Positions 49,829 to 60,015 of a stretch of DNA of 64,000 nucleotides are shown piece by piece. Below the pieces are notes generated by a model. That model had not been told where the DNA came from and did no database searches. It saw nothing but the letters and a program-made list of their open reading frames with translations. Every line of letters begins with the position of its first letter. Within the stretch, counting starts at the first letter, position 1. Source of the stretch: JBGSQR01 sp964509295 (GTDB taxonomy: Bacteria > Desulfobacterota > Desulfuromonadia > Geobacterales > Pseudopelobacteraceae); the NCBI GenBank assembly GCA_964509295.1, contig CAZDWS010000001.1:372001-436000 (forward strand). The letters are read 5' to 3'. The position numbers and the translations under genes are program-made.

Positions 49829-52800
49829 ATGGAAGTGTCGAGAAGACAGTTTTTCAAGTATTGTGCTGGTGGCTTGGGAGGGTCAAGTATCGCCATGTTG
49901 GGCTTTTCGCCAACCAATGCTTTGGCGGAAGTGCGAGAATTCAAGCTGACGCGCAGTTCCGAAACCCGCAACACCTGCCCTTACTGTTCGGTCAGCTGCG
50001 GGCTGATCATGCACAGTATGGGGGACAGATCTAAAAACGCTGTGTCAAATATCTTTCATATCGAGGGCGACCCGGATCATCCGGTGAATCGTGGCACTCT
50101 CTGTCCGAAAGGTGCCGGCCTGATTGATTTCATTCATAGCCCCAATCGCCTGAAATATCCCGAATACCGCGCCCCTGGTTCCAAAGAGTGGAAACGCATT
50201 TCCTGGGACGAAGCCTTTACAAAAGTGGCTAAGCTGATGAAGGAAGATCGGGACAAAAACTTCATCGCCACAAATGCCGCTGGCGTCACGGTTAATCGCT
50301 GGCTCTCCACTGGCTTCCTGGCCGCCTCTGCCTCAAGTAACGAATCCGGCTACATTACCCACAAGGTTGTACGCAGCAGCGGAATGCTGGCCTTCGATAA
50401 TCAGGCCCGGGTCTGACACGGACCTACGGTGGCCAGTTTGGCCCCTACATTTGGACGCGGTGCAATGACCAATCACTGGGTGGATATCAAGAACGCCGAT
50501 GTAATTATCGTCATGGGCGGCAACGCCGCCGAAGCACACCCCTGCGGTTTTAAATGGGTAACAGAAGCCAAAGCCCACAATAACGCCACCTTCATCGTAG
50601 TAGATCCCCGTTTTACACGTTCGGCAGCGGTGGCAGACCTCTACGCACCGCTTCGTACCGGTACGGACATCGCTTTTCTGGGTGGTCTACTCAACTACAT
50701 GTTGGGTAAAGACAAGATTCATCACGAATATGTCAAGGCTTATACCAATGCTTCCTTTATTGTCGGTGAAGGTTACAAGTATGATGAAGGTCTTTTTTCA
50801 GGTTATGATGAAGCAAACCGTAAATATGATAAATCCTCCTGGGCCTATGAAACCGGTCCAGATGGCTTTGCCAAGGTGGACGAGACCCTGCAGCATCCAC
50901 GCTGTGTTCTGCAACTGCTCAAGAAACATTTTTCCCGCTACACTCCCGAAGTTGTCAGCAATATCTGTGGTACTCCCAAAGAGACTTTCCTAAAAGTCTG
51001 CGAGAGTATCGCCACCACATCGGTATCAAACCGTACCATGACTATCATGTATGCCCTGGGCTGGACCCAGCATTCGGTAGGGTCGCAGATGATCCGTACC
51101 GCAGCCATGCTGCAGCTTCTGTTGGGAAACATGGGTATGGCCGGTGGCGGAATGAACGCCCTGCGTGGTCACTCCAATATTCAGGGGTTGACGGACCTGG
51201 GACTCATGTCCAGCCTGCTGCCCGGCTATCTGACTTTACCGGGTGAAAAAGAGGTTGACTACCAGGCCTATATTGACAAGCGGGCGCTCAAGCCTTCGCG
51301 CCCGGGACAGATGTCCTATCTGCAGAATTATGGCAAATTTCATGTCAGTCTTATGAAAAGCTGGTTTGGCGCTGCTGCCACCAAGGAAAACAACTGGTGT
51401 TTCAGCTGGTTGCCCAAGCTGGATCAGGAATATGATGTCCTTCGGGTATTTGAGTTGATGCACCAGAGCAAACTCAACGGCTACATTTGCCAGGGTTTCA
51501 ATCCGCTGGCCTCGGTCCCGCACAAAGCCAAGCTGATTAAGGCCATGTCCACCTTGAAGTATATGGTGGTGATTGACCCGCTGGCTACGGAGACCTCCTG
51601 TTTTTGGGAAAACCACGGAGAATACAATGATGTGGATCCCAAGGCGATTCAGACCGAAGTGTTCCGCCTTCCATGTACCTGTTTTGCCGAGGAGAATGGT
51701 TCGTTAACAAATTCCGGTCGCTGGCTGCAATGGCACTTTAAAGGGGCTGAGCCGCCGGGGGATGCCATGGCTGATGCAGATATCATGGCCGGCATTTTCC
51801 TCAAACTGCGTGAAATGTATCGTAAAGATGGTGGTGCCTTCCCCGATCCGATCCTGAACCTGACCTGGGAATATAAAATACCCCATGCTCCATCACCTGA
51901 AGAGTTGGCTCGCGAGTTCAATGGCAAGGCGCTGGCCGATTTGATGGACGCCAAGGATCCGACCAGGGTTGTGTTGACAAAAGGTCAGCAGCTGGATGGT
52001 TTTGCCCAGTTGAAAGACGACGGTTCAACGGCATGTGGCTGCTGGATTTATTCCGGATCCTGGACGGAAAAGGGCAACATGATGGCTCGCCGTGACAACT
52101 CCGACCCATCGGGTCTTGGCAATACACTCAACTGGGCGTTTGCCTGGCCGGCCAACCGCCGCATTCTGTATAACCGGGCATCCTGCGATCCGTCCGGTAA
52201 GCCGTGGGATCCGAAGCGTAAACTGATCGCATGGGACGGCGCTAAATGGGCCGGCATTGATATACCTGATTTCAAAGCCGATTCTCCTCCGGGTGATGGC
52301 ATGGGACCCTTTATCATGCTTCCGGAGGGCGTGGGGCGGCTGTTCTCTCTGGACAAGATGGCGGAAGGGCCTTTCCCTGAGCACTACGAACCTTTTGAGA
52401 CTCCGATTGATACCAATCCCTTGCATCCCAAGGTGATCAGCAATCCTGCTGCGCGTGTCTTCAAGAATGATCTGGAAACATTCGGCAAGGGTAAGGATTT
52501 TCCATATGCTGCCACTACCTATCGTTTGACAGAACATTTCCACTTCTGGACCAAACATACTACGCTGGCGGCCATCATGCAGCCGGAGCAGTTTGTGGAA
52601 ATCAGCCCGGAGCTGGCCAAGGAGAAAGGCATCAAACAGGGGGATCGGGTCAAGGTCTGGTCCAACCGCGGCTTTATCAAGGCGGTGGCGGTGGTGACCA
52701 AGCGGATTACGCCGCTCCAGATCAACGGCAAGACCGTCCATCATGTGGGTATCCCGATTCACTGGGGTTTCAAGGGTGTGGCTAAAAGCGGTTATCTGGC

Positions 52801-52885
52801 CAATGTCCTGACACCATATGTGGGGGACGCCAACACCCAGACACCGGAGTTCAAATCATTCCTCGTCAATATCGAGAAGGCATAG
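49829..52885 (+). CDS. fdnG: Formate dehydrogenase-N-type alpha subunit, selenoprotein (Sec at codon 196)
   Basis: 1018 residues when the TGA at 50414-50416 is read as selenocysteine. That codon lies in ARV-Sec-HGPTVASLAPTFGRGA, the conserved active-site context of Sec formate dehydrogenases, and Sec196 is the same position as in E. coli FdnG. The N-terminus SRRQFFK (Arg 5, 6) is a twin-arginine signal followed by a hydrophobic stretch ending NALA, so the enzyme faces the periplasm. The [4Fe-4S] motif CPYCSVSCGL follows. The bis-MGD binding domains and molydopterin-binding C-terminus (PIHWGFKGVAKSGYLANVLTP in pieces) are complete. It oxidises formate to CO2 and passes electrons to FdnH and FdnI. 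AGGGAGGG precedes the ATG. Confidence 0.96.
50414..50455 (+). promoter_or_regulatory. Selenocysteine codon and bacterial SECIS hairpin in fdnG
   Basis: The UGA is followed by a hairpin beginning about 15 bases on: GGTGGCC pairs with GGCCCC around an apical AGTTT loop, in the same place as the AGUCU loop of E. coli fdnG. It is read by the SelB winged-helix domain encoded at 46050-47960. Confidence 0.88.
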
Positions 52886-52895
52886 GAGGTGGATC

Positions 52896-53780
52896 ATGGC
52901 ACTACAATCGCTTGATATTATACGCCGTTCAGCCACCACCACCCCTTCACCAAGCCAACGCCAGACAACGGAAGTGGCCAAGCTGATCGATGTTACCAAG
53001 TGTATCGGCTGCAAGGCCTGTCAGGTGGCCTGCATGGAATGGAACGATACCCGCGATATCATCGGGACTAATAAGGGCGTTTACGACAATCCGCCGGACC
53101 TGTCCGAGAATTCCTGGACGGTGATGCGTTTTGCCGAAGTGGAGTTGGAGCCGGGAAAGCTGGAGTGGCTGATTCGCAAGGACGGCTGCATGCACTGTTC
53201 TGATCCGGGCTGCCTCAAGGCCTGCCCGGCACCGGGAGCGGTTGTGCAGCACAGTAACGGCATCGTGGATTTTCACGAAGAAAACTGTATCGGCTGTGGC
53301 TATTGCATTACAGGTTGTCCGTTCAATATCCCGCGTCTGTCCAGCAAGGACAGCAAGGTCTACAAGTGTACTCTCTGCTCAGACCGGGTTACGGTAGGGC
53401 TTGAGCCGGCCTGTGTCAAGACCTGTCCCACGGGTGCCCTGCTCTTTGGCAGTAAGGAGGATATGCTCCATCTTGCAGAAGGCCGTCTTGAGGATCTCAA
53501 AAAACGGGGTTTCGCCAAGGCCGGGATCTATAATCCGAAAGGGGTTGGCGGCACGCATGTTATTTATGTACTTCACCATGCCGACAAGCCTGAAATCTAC
53601 TCCGGCCTTCCCAAGGATCCTTCAATCGGGCCAATGGTCGGGCTCTGGAAAGGCGCAGCAAAACCGGTGGCCTCGATTGCCCTTGCAGCAATGGGGCTTG
53701 GAGCTTTTTATCATTATGTAACAAAAGGCCCCAACGAGGTCCCGCCCGAGGACGAGAAGGAGGTTGAAGATGAAAAATGA
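52896..53780 (+). CDS. fdnH: Formate dehydrogenase iron-sulfur subunit
   Basis: 294 residues from ATG 52896 (AGGAGGTGGATC upstream); an earlier frame from 52818 overlaps fdnG in the wrong reading. Four [4Fe-4S] sites: CIGCKACQVAC, CMHCSDPGCLKACP, CIGCGYCITGCP and CTLCSDR with CVKTCP. A C-terminal membrane anchor (PVASIALAAMGLGAFYHYV) fits FdnH-type subunits, which sit on the periplasmic face and relay electrons to the cytochrome b subunit. It overlaps fdnI by 11 bp. Confidence 0.94.
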   Translation: MALQSLDIIRRSATTTPSPSQRQTTEVAKLIDVTKCIGCKACQVACMEWNDTRDIIGTNKGVYDNPPDLSENSWTVMRFAEVELEPGKLEWLIRKDGCMHCSDPGCLKACPAPGAVVQHSNGIVDFHEENCIGCGYCITGCPFNIPRLSSKDSKVYKCTLCSDRVTVGLEPACVKTCPTGALLFGSKEDMLHLAEGRLEDLKKRGFAKAGIYNPKGVGGTHVIYVLHHADKPEIYSGLPKDPSIGPMVGLWKGAAKPVASIALAAMGLGAFYHYVTKGPNEVPPEDEKEVEDEK

Positions 53781-54402
53781 TAACGATAAAATACCCCGAT
53801 TTACGGCACCGGAACGGATTAATCACTGGTCGGTAGCCATCACCTTTGTTTTGCTGGCCCTTTCCGGGCTGGTGTTTTTTCATCCATTTTTCCAGCCCTT
53901 GAATCAGCTGTTTGGTGGCGGCACCTGGACACGCATCATTCACCCTTTTCTGGGGGTGGCAATGATCTTTTCCTTTGGTGGTATGTTTTTACGTTTCCGC
54001 AAACTGTGTGTTATCACAGAGACTGATAAGGAATGGCTGCGTCGCGCAAAGGAAATGATGAATGGCGACACTCATAATATGCCGGAAGCGGGTAAGCTGA
54101 ACGGCGGACAGAAAATGATGTTCTGGATGCTGTCGGGCTGCATGGTACTGTTGATCCTGTCCGGCATCATTATGTGGCGCGCCTATTTCTCCTTCATGTT
54201 CCCGGCCTGGATGATCCGTTTTGCTTCTGTTGTCCACGCCGCAACCGGCATTGGAATGATTGCTCTGATTGTCGGGCACATTTATGCCGCCATCTGGACA
54301 AAGGAAAGTATTAATGCCATGATTTACGGGAAAGTCAGGCGTGCCTGGGCAAAGCACCACCATCCGGCATGGTTTCGACAGATGACGGGAGAAGATAAAT
54401 GA
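53770..54402 (+). CDS. fdnI: Formate dehydrogenase cytochrome b subunit
   Basis: 210 residues; ATG 53770 has AAGGAGG six bases upstream and lies within the end of fdnH. Four TM helices: VAITFVLLALSGLVFFHP, IIHPFLGVAMIFSFGGMF, MLSGCMVLLILSGIIMW and AATGIGMIALIVGHIYAAIW. The His residues for two b hemes are in RINHWSV, IHPFLG, HAATG and GHIYAA. It passes electrons from formate to the quinone pool. The stop overlaps fdhE (ATGA). Confidence 0.94.
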   Translation: MKNDNDKIPRFTAPERINHWSVAITFVLLALSGLVFFHPFFQPLNQLFGGGTWTRIIHPFLGVAMIFSFGGMFLRFRKLCVITETDKEWLRRAKEMMNGDTHNMPEAGKLNGGQKMMFWMLSGCMVLLILSGIIMWRAYFSFMFPAWMIRFASVVHAATGIGMIALIVGHIYAAIWTKESINAMIYGKVRRAWAKHHHPAWFRQMTGEDK

Positions 54403-55322
54403 ATCCAGAAACGCGCATACTTGAGCCGGGGCAGATCGAGGCTCCAATCGACCGGATCCGTTTTCTCTTTCTTGCGGGTCGTGATCTGTTTGCGAGTCGG
54501 GCCGAACGTTTCAGCTTTCTTGCGGCCAACAGCCCTTTAAAAGATTATCTACTCTTCCTTGCCATGCTTGCAGATGCACAGCAGCAAGCCTTGAATCAAT
54601 TTCCTGTATTACCTGCCCCGGATGCTAGTGAACAGACGCTATGCCGTGAACACGCCATGCCACTGCTAAGCCCACAGTCCTTGGCGCGCAATCCGGCCTG
54701 GCGCAATGGGCTGAGGCTGATTCTTCAGATAATGGCTGCTGCGGACCTTCCTGATGCAGCACGTGAGACAATCGCCGGTTTGAACAGGATGAGCGAAGCC
54801 CGGTTAGAGGAAATGGCTGATCTGGTTCTGGTCGGTAACCTGGCGGAATGTTATCCCGCTGAACTGCCGTTTATTGCAGCAGCCCTGCAGGTGTATTGGG
54901 TTCAAATGGCAACCTCTCTGACAGAAGATGCCATAGGCAGGCTGGAACAGGGCGGGTTGTGTCCCGTCTGTGGTTCCCATCCCATGGTTGGCATGGTAAA
55001 GTCTGGCGGTGCTGAACAGGGGCTGCGTTACCTCTGCTGCTCACTGTGTGCCACCCAATGGCATATGGTCAGGATCAAGTGCAGTAATTGCGAATCAACC
55101 GGCGGCATAAATCATTTTGCCCTGGAAGGTTCCAACGGTTCAGTCAAGGCGGAGAGTTGCGATGACTGTAAAACCTATCTGAAGCTGTTGTACCTGGAAA
55201 AAGACAGCCGGATGGAAGCCATGGCGGATGATCTGGCCACACTTGCACTGGATATGCTGATGCATAACGATGGATACATGCGCAGCGGTCCCAATCTGTT
55301 CCTGCACCCGGGCATTTCTTGA
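54399..55322 (+). CDS. fdhE: Formate dehydrogenase accessory protein FdhE
   Basis: 307 residues. The helical N-terminal domain is followed by paired CxxC rubredoxin-like motifs: CPVCGSHP, CCSLCATQW, CSNCEST and CDDCKTY. These bind iron in E. coli FdhE, which is needed for active, assembled formate dehydrogenase-N and -O. Its overlap with fdnI shows that it belongs to the fdn operon. Cytoplasmic. FdhD, the other accessory factor, is not seen in this window. Confidence 0.93.
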   Translation: MNPETRILEPGQIEAPIDRIRFLFLAGRDLFASRAERFSFLAANSPLKDYLLFLAMLADAQQQALNQFPVLPAPDASEQTLCREHAMPLLSPQSLARNPAWRNGLRLILQIMAAADLPDAARETIAGLNRMSEARLEEMADLVLVGNLAECYPAELPFIAAALQVYWVQMATSLTEDAIGRLEQGGLCPVCGSHPMVGMVKSGGAEQGLRYLCCSLCATQWHMVRIKCSNCESTGGINHFALEGSNGSVKAESCDDCKTYLKLLYLEKDSRMEAMADDLATLALDMLMHNDGYMRSGPNLFLHPGIS

Positions 55323-55342
55323 TTAACTTGATGAGGTGATTT

Positions 55343-56371
55343 GTGAAATATGTAGCACTTGGAAGTACCGGCTTGTCTGTTTCTGAAGTCGGATTTGGCT
55401 GTATACCCATTATCCGAAGGTCCAAGGATGATTCGGTCAAGGTGTTGCGGCATGCCTTTGAACAGGGGATTACCTTTTTCGATACCGCAAATGCCTATCG
55501 TGACAGCGAGGAGAAGATCGGTACTGCTTTTGCCGGTATGCGCGACAAGATAGTGATTGCCTCAAAGACGCTGATGCGTAGTGAACAAGGCGCAATGGAA
55601 CATCTGGAAAACAGTCTCAGGAAGTTGAATACCGACTATCTGGATCTGTATCAGCTGCACCAGATTGCCCAGGAGAAGGACTGGAGTGAGGTGACAGGGG
55701 CTGGCGGTGCGCTTGGGGCGGTTGTAAGGGCAAAAGAAGCCGGGAAAATCAGGCATATCGGAGTTACGTCACATAATCTGCAGATGGCTATCAAGCTGGT
55801 GCGCAGCAGGCATTTCGACACGATTCAGTTTCCATTCAATCTGATTGAAGAGGGGGCCAGGGATGAATTGCTGGGCTTAACCAGGGAAGCGGCTATGGGT
55901 TTTATTGTCATGAAGCCTTTTGGTGGAGGAGTTATTGACAATGCCTCTGTGGCGTTCAAATATCTCCGGTCACATGCCGGTGTAATACCGATTCCAGGGT
56001 TTGAATCCTGTGAACAGGTGGATGAAGTTCTCTCCTTTTATGCGGAAGATAATCAGATCAGCGACCAGGATCTCAAAATAATGGAAAAATATCGCAGTGA
56101 ACTGGGCAAGAGGTTCTGCCGTCGCTGTGAGTATTGCCAGCCCTGCCCGCAAGGGGTCATGATAACTCCGGCCATGGGTTATCCGATCCTTGCTGCGCGC
56201 ATGTCACCTGCTGTTTCAGTGGAATTCGGTAAAAAAGCGATGGATAGTGTGCCGCTCTGCACAGAGTGTGGAGTCTGTATTGACAAGTGCCCGTATGAGT
56301 TGCAGATACCTGCGATTTTGAAGGCCAATTATGCGCTTTATGAAAAGCACTTGAAAGAAAAGCAGTCTTGA
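55343..56371 (+). CDS. Aldo/keto reductase with C-terminal 4Fe-4S motifs
   Basis: 342 residues from a GTG start behind TGAGGTG. An AKR TIM barrel (about 1-270): STGLSVSEVGFGCIP at the start, FFDTANAYRDSEEKIG (catalytic Tyr region), LYQLHQ and GVTSHN. The C-terminal 70 residues carry RFCRRCEYCQPCPQGV and CTECGVCIDKCPYE, a four-Cys cluster plus additional Cys, as in the ferredoxin-linked AKR family. The substrate is unknown. It lies 20 bp after fdhE and could be co-transcribed, though it is common outside fdn operons. Confidence 0.88.
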   Translation: MKYVALGSTGLSVSEVGFGCIPIIRRSKDDSVKVLRHAFEQGITFFDTANAYRDSEEKIGTAFAGMRDKIVIASKTLMRSEQGAMEHLENSLRKLNTDYLDLYQLHQIAQEKDWSEVTGAGGALGAVVRAKEAGKIRHIGVTSHNLQMAIKLVRSRHFDTIQFPFNLIEEGARDELLGLTREAAMGFIVMKPFGGGVIDNASVAFKYLRSHAGVIPIPGFESCEQVDEVLSFYAEDNQISDQDLKIMEKYRSELGKRFCRRCEYCQPCPQGVMITPAMGYPILAARMSPAVSVEFGKKAMDSVPLCTECGVCIDKCPYELQIPAILKANYALYEKHLKEKQS

Positions 56372-56401
56372 CATCCTGAACATGATTACCGTTGCAGGTT
56401 G

Positions 56402-57118
56402 TTAATAGACAACAAAATGGGTCCATAATCCTGAAATAACCAGTACCAGAAAGATGGATGGCAGCATATTCAGCAGGCGGAAACTCTTCAGCTCCATCAG
56501 GTTAAATCCTGCTGCCAGCATAAGTATTCCGCCTGTGGCTTTGAAGTCGCCGATGATGGTTGGGGTTAGATAAATATTGATGGAATTCGCTCCCAGATAT
56601 AGCGAGCTTTGGATAGTGAACATCGGCAGAATAAAAAGCAGAAGGCCGAACCCGATATTTGCAGTAAAAATCATTGCGGTTACAAAGTCCAGGCAGGCTT
56701 TTACTATCAGCAGTGAAGGGTCTCCGGTGAGCCCTTCATTCAGGGAGCCAACTACGCCGGTACCGCTAAAACAGAAAATTACCAGTATGCTGCTGAATAA
56801 TGTCGTAAAATTTTCATAGGTCATACCGTGATAACTCGGACCTGATTTTGAAAGTTTAACAAAAAGCAGCTTGGAAAAGTGTTCCAGTATGGCATGAAAA
56901 TTTATCAGTTCACCGAAAAACGCACCTATCAATAAAGCCAGGATAACTGCCGGAATCTGTTTGACCTGGGAAATCATGCTGATGCCAAGAGTCATGGATG
57001 CGCAACCGAAGATCAATGGCATATTCTTTTTTATCCGGTCCGGCAGATGATTTCCAACCAAAAAACCGGTAAGACAGCCTAAAACAACCGCTGCTGCATT
57101 TACAACTGGCCCGATCAT
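56402..57118 (-). CDS. DUF554-family membrane protein
   Basis: 239 residues from the ATG at 57118 (MIGPVVNAAAVVLGCLTG), with GGAG upstream. About six to seven TM helices rich in Gly and Ala. The pattern GxxxNxxAVxxGxxxG near the N-terminus and FGELINFHAILE and CFSGTGVVGSLNEGLTGDP are hallmarks of DUF554/YdfK proteins. The substrate and role are unknown. Convergent with the AKR gene and divergent from the next one. Confidence 0.88.
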   Translation of the reverse strand: MIGPVVNAAAVVLGCLTGFLVGNHLPDRIKKNMPLIFGCASMTLGISMISQVKQIPAVILALLIGAFFGELINFHAILEHFSKLLFVKLSKSGPSYHGMTYENFTTLFSSILVIFCFSGTGVVGSLNEGLTGDPSLLIVKACLDFVTAMIFTANIGFGLLLFILPMFTIQSSLYLGANSINIYLTPTIIGDFKATGGILMLAAGFNLMELKSFRLLNMLPSIFLVLVISGLWTHFVVY

Positions 57119-57306
57119 TAATGTCTCCAATCATATCAATATTGCTTATTATTCTCACAGATTAAAACATTATACCAGTCCGGCGTTATTTAAAAGCAGT
57201 CAATCATCTAAAGCGGCGTTGCCGCTGGTTCATTCCGCGGTAGTATAATCAACGTCAACTGGAGTATATTCTGCCAGGGCTTAATGTTTTTGATCAAGGA
57301 GCGGTC

Positions 57307-59217
57307 ATGAACAACAGTGCGACAGAGATGCTGATATCGTCAGTGATGGAATTTTTACATGTTTACCCGCCATTTGACCGTATGGAGCCGGAAATGCTCA
57401 GGTTTTTGGCTGAGCGAAGCCGGCTGGCGTATTACCCCAAGGATACGGTAATTCTTTCTCCGGAAAACGGCGTGGTAAGTATTTTCAGGATTATTCAGCG
57501 CGGCAAGGTCCTTGCCAGGCTTTCCGGGGAAAATAATGTATTGGAGCAATCTGAACTGACGATTGGCCCCGGTGAGGGATTCCCGTTCGGTTCAGTGATT
57601 GCCCGTCGCATCTCTTCCAAAGATTATTCTGCACTGGAAGATGTGTTCTGTTTTGAGCTGCAAAGCTGCGACTTTTTCGCACTGATGCAGAGAAGCCCGG
57701 CATTTAATCAGTTTTGCACCCAATTCATTGCCTCCCTGCTCAGTCAGTCGCAACAACAGTTGCAAATGCAATTTTCCCAGCGTGTTGCAGAGCAGCAGAC
57801 CATGAACTCTCCCCTGTCGACCGTAATCAAGAAAACTCCTCTGTCGGTAGCACCTTCCACTCCTCTACGTAAGGTGATCGAATTGATGGCCGTACACAGT
57901 ATCGGTTCGATGATTATTGTGGATGAGGAACAGAGGCCGATTGGAATATTTACCCAGTCCGACGTGCTCAAGCGCATTGTTCTGCCGGGACTATCACTGG
58001 ATATTTCAATCAGTGAAGTCATGTCACAGAATCCGCATACGCTTCCTCTGTGTGCCAATGCCTACGATGCTGCACTGACCATGGCCATGCGTGGTGTACA
58101 CCATGTACTTGCTGTTGATGATGGCGGCCGGTTGAAAGGCGTTGTTTCAGAACGGGATCTGTTTACTTTGCAACGTGTAGGTTTGCGCCAGATTCGTCAT
58201 ACAATCGATTCGGCCACCAATATCCATATGCTGCTGCAGGCCAGTCAGGATGTCCGTCAGTTTTCCCTCAATATGCTGGCGCAGGGGGTCGGTGCCGGCC
58301 ATATTACCCAGTTTATTTCCACATTGAATGATACTTTAACCCGCCGCATCATTCAGATCAATCTGGAAAAGCATGATTTGTCCGGTATTGACTGGGCCTG
58401 GCTGTCATTCGGTTCGGAGGGGCGCGACGAGCAGACTTTCAGTACAGATCAAGACAACGGAATAGTTTTTGTCTGCACCGGTACTATGGATTGTGAACAT
58501 GTGCGCTTACGTCTTCTAGCATTTGCAAGTGATGTCAATGCGGATCTGGATCGTTGCGGCTTTCCTCTCTGCACAGGTCATATTATGGCCAGTAATCCGG
58601 ATTTATGCCTGACACTGGATGAGTGGGAGGAAAAATTCAGAAGCTGGATCCAGACACCTGAACCCCAGGCGCTGCTGAACGCAACGATCTTTTTTGATTT
58701 CAGGCCGCTGTTTGGCAATTTCAATCTCGGGGAGAGGATGCGGACTTCGCTGCAGTGGCAGGCACGGAACAGTCCGCTGTTTCTGCGCATGCTGGCCGCC
58801 AATGCAGTTGATATTCAGCCACCACTGGGCAGGATTCGCGATTTTGTAACCGATGCTGACCCGGAACACCCCGGCACCATTGATCTCAAAAAGTTCGGTG
58901 CGCGGATTTTCATTGATGCAGCGCGGATATTTGCCCTGGCAAACGGTATTACGGCTACCAATACGGTGCAGCGTATCAAGCTGATTGCGCCTTTGATGAA
59001 TGTCATGTCAGAAGCCCCGGCAGCGGCCGACGCCTTCAACTTTATCCAGTTATTGCGTTTGCGCCATCAGCATTCGGAACAATTGCAGGGAAGGGAAGTG
59101 GATAATCTGCTTCGACCAGATGACCTGAACGAAGTAGAACGCCTGATCCTGAAAGAATCGTTCCGCCAGGCGCGCAAGATGCAACAGCGCTTAAAACAGG
59201 ACTTCCAACTGGGATGA
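57307..59217 (+). CDS. cNMP-binding, CBS and DUF294 nucleotidyltransferase-like regulatory protein
   Basis: 636 residues, ATG with AAGGAGC. Order: a cyclic-nucleotide-type binding domain (about 15-150), a CBS pair (about 175-300: VKHTPLSVAPSTPLRKV-like VIKKTPLSVAPSTPLR and SEVMSQNPHTLPL), a DUF294 nucleotidyltransferase-like domain with the motif SFGSEGRDEQTFSTDQDNG (about 364-383), and the DUF294 C-terminal helical domain. The layout is common beside acetate permease genes as here. A role in post-translational regulation, such as a GlnD-like uridylylation, is possible. It overlaps the exonuclease gene (ATGA). Confidence 0.88.
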   Translation: MNNSATEMLISSVMEFLHVYPPFDRMEPEMLRFLAERSRLAYYPKDTVILSPENGVVSIFRIIQRGKVLARLSGENNVLEQSELTIGPGEGFPFGSVIARRISSKDYSALEDVFCFELQSCDFFALMQRSPAFNQFCTQFIASLLSQSQQQLQMQFSQRVAEQQTMNSPLSTVIKKTPLSVAPSTPLRKVIELMAVHSIGSMIIVDEEQRPIGIFTQSDVLKRIVLPGLSLDISISEVMSQNPHTLPLCANAYDAALTMAMRGVHHVLAVDDGGRLKGVVSERDLFTLQRVGLRQIRHTIDSATNIHMLLQASQDVRQFSLNMLAQGVGAGHITQFISTLNDTLTRRIIQINLEKHDLSGIDWAWLSFGSEGRDEQTFSTDQDNGIVFVCTGTMDCEHVRLRLLAFASDVNADLDRCGFPLCTGHIMASNPDLCLTLDEWEEKFRSWIQTPEPQALLNATIFFDFRPLFGNFNLGERMRTSLQWQARNSPLFLRMLAANAVDIQPPLGRIRDFVTDADPEHPGTIDLKKFGARIFIDAARIFALANGITATNTVQRIKLIAPLMNVMSEAPAAADAFNFIQLLRLRHQHSEQLQGREVDNLLRPDDLNEVERLILKESFRQARKMQQRLKQDFQLG

Positions 59218-59939
59218 TTATGGGATGGCTCTCCAGAATATTCGAATGTTTCACCACGCATCCGGAGGTTGTGCTCTCTCCGGTTCAGCGTCGTGAGTTG
59301 GAATTGTGGCGTCAACTAGCCGTACCTGATGTCCATCAGGCACATTATCGAAACCGCTATGTTGTTGTGGATGTAGAGACCAGCGGTCTTAATATGAAAA
59401 AAGACCGTCTGATTTCAATTGGAGCTATTGGGCTTGTGGCGGGGCGGTTAGATTTTAACGATGCTTTTCAGGTGGTACTTCGTCAGGACCAGGTCAGTGA
59501 TCTCGATAATATCTTGCTGCATGGAATCGGTGGTTCACAGCAGAGTGAAGGGGTTGAACCGGCAGAAGCACTGCTGGCTTTTCTACGTTACATCGGTAAG
59601 TCGCAACTGGTAGCCTATAACGCATTTTTTGATCAAGCAATGATTGATAAGGCTATGTTGGAATATCTGGGAATGGAGCTTGGGCTGACCTGGATCGATC
59701 TGGCCTGGGTGCTGCCCGATTTTTTTTCATTCCGGTCGGATGTGCGTGTTCCTCTTGATGAATGGCTTAATTTATTCAAAATAGAAAATATCTTACGGCA
59801 TAATGCGGTTTCTGATGCTTATGCAACAGCGAAACTCTTCCAGATTGCAATTGCTCACGGGAGCCGAAAGGGTGCCGACACCCCGGCCAGTTTTCATAAA
59901 ATCGAGAAAGCCCGACGCTGGATGTTTGAAAGTCGCTGA
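59214..59939 (+). CDS. DnaQ-like 3'-5' exonuclease
   Basis: 241 residues, ATG overlapping the previous stop. ExoI motif DVETSGLN (Asp 53, Glu 55), ExoII YNAFFDQAMID, ExoIII HNAVSDAYATAKLF: a DEDDh-family nuclease like the DNA polymerase III epsilon subunit. The first 50 residues form an extra N-terminal helical region. The coupling to the CBS-DUF294 gene is conserved in many bacteria, and its biological meaning is unknown. A strong bidirectional terminator follows. Confidence 0.9.
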   Translation: MIMGWLSRIFECFTTHPEVVLSPVQRRELELWRQLAVPDVHQAHYRNRYVVVDVETSGLNMKKDRLISIGAIGLVAGRLDFNDAFQVVLRQDQVSDLDNILLHGIGGSQQSEGVEPAEALLAFLRYIGKSQLVAYNAFFDQAMIDKAMLEYLGMELGLTWIDLAWVLPDFFSFRSDVRVPLDEWLNLFKIENILRHNAVSDAYATAKLFQIAIAHGSRKGADTPASFHKIEKARRWMFESR

Positions 59940-59959
59940 AATTTAAATCAGTAATTTAC

Positions 59960-60003
59960 AAAAGTACGGCCCGGAAGTTTCTGTTTCCGGGCCGTACTTT
60001 TGT
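59960..60003. terminator. Bidirectional terminator between the exonuclease and actP
   Basis: AAAAGTACGGCCCGGAA (59960-59976) pairs with TTCCGGGCCGTACTTTT (59985-60001) over 17 bp. A and T tracts on both sides make it usable by both convergent operons. Confidence 0.95.
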
Positions 60004-60015
60004 TGATGCTGGGTC

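Noticed and set aside
50414..50416. Stop codon inside fdnG suggesting a pseudogene or two genes.
   Set aside because: The TGA lies in the conserved selenocysteine context, a SECIS hairpin follows, and the complete Sec machinery is adjacent.
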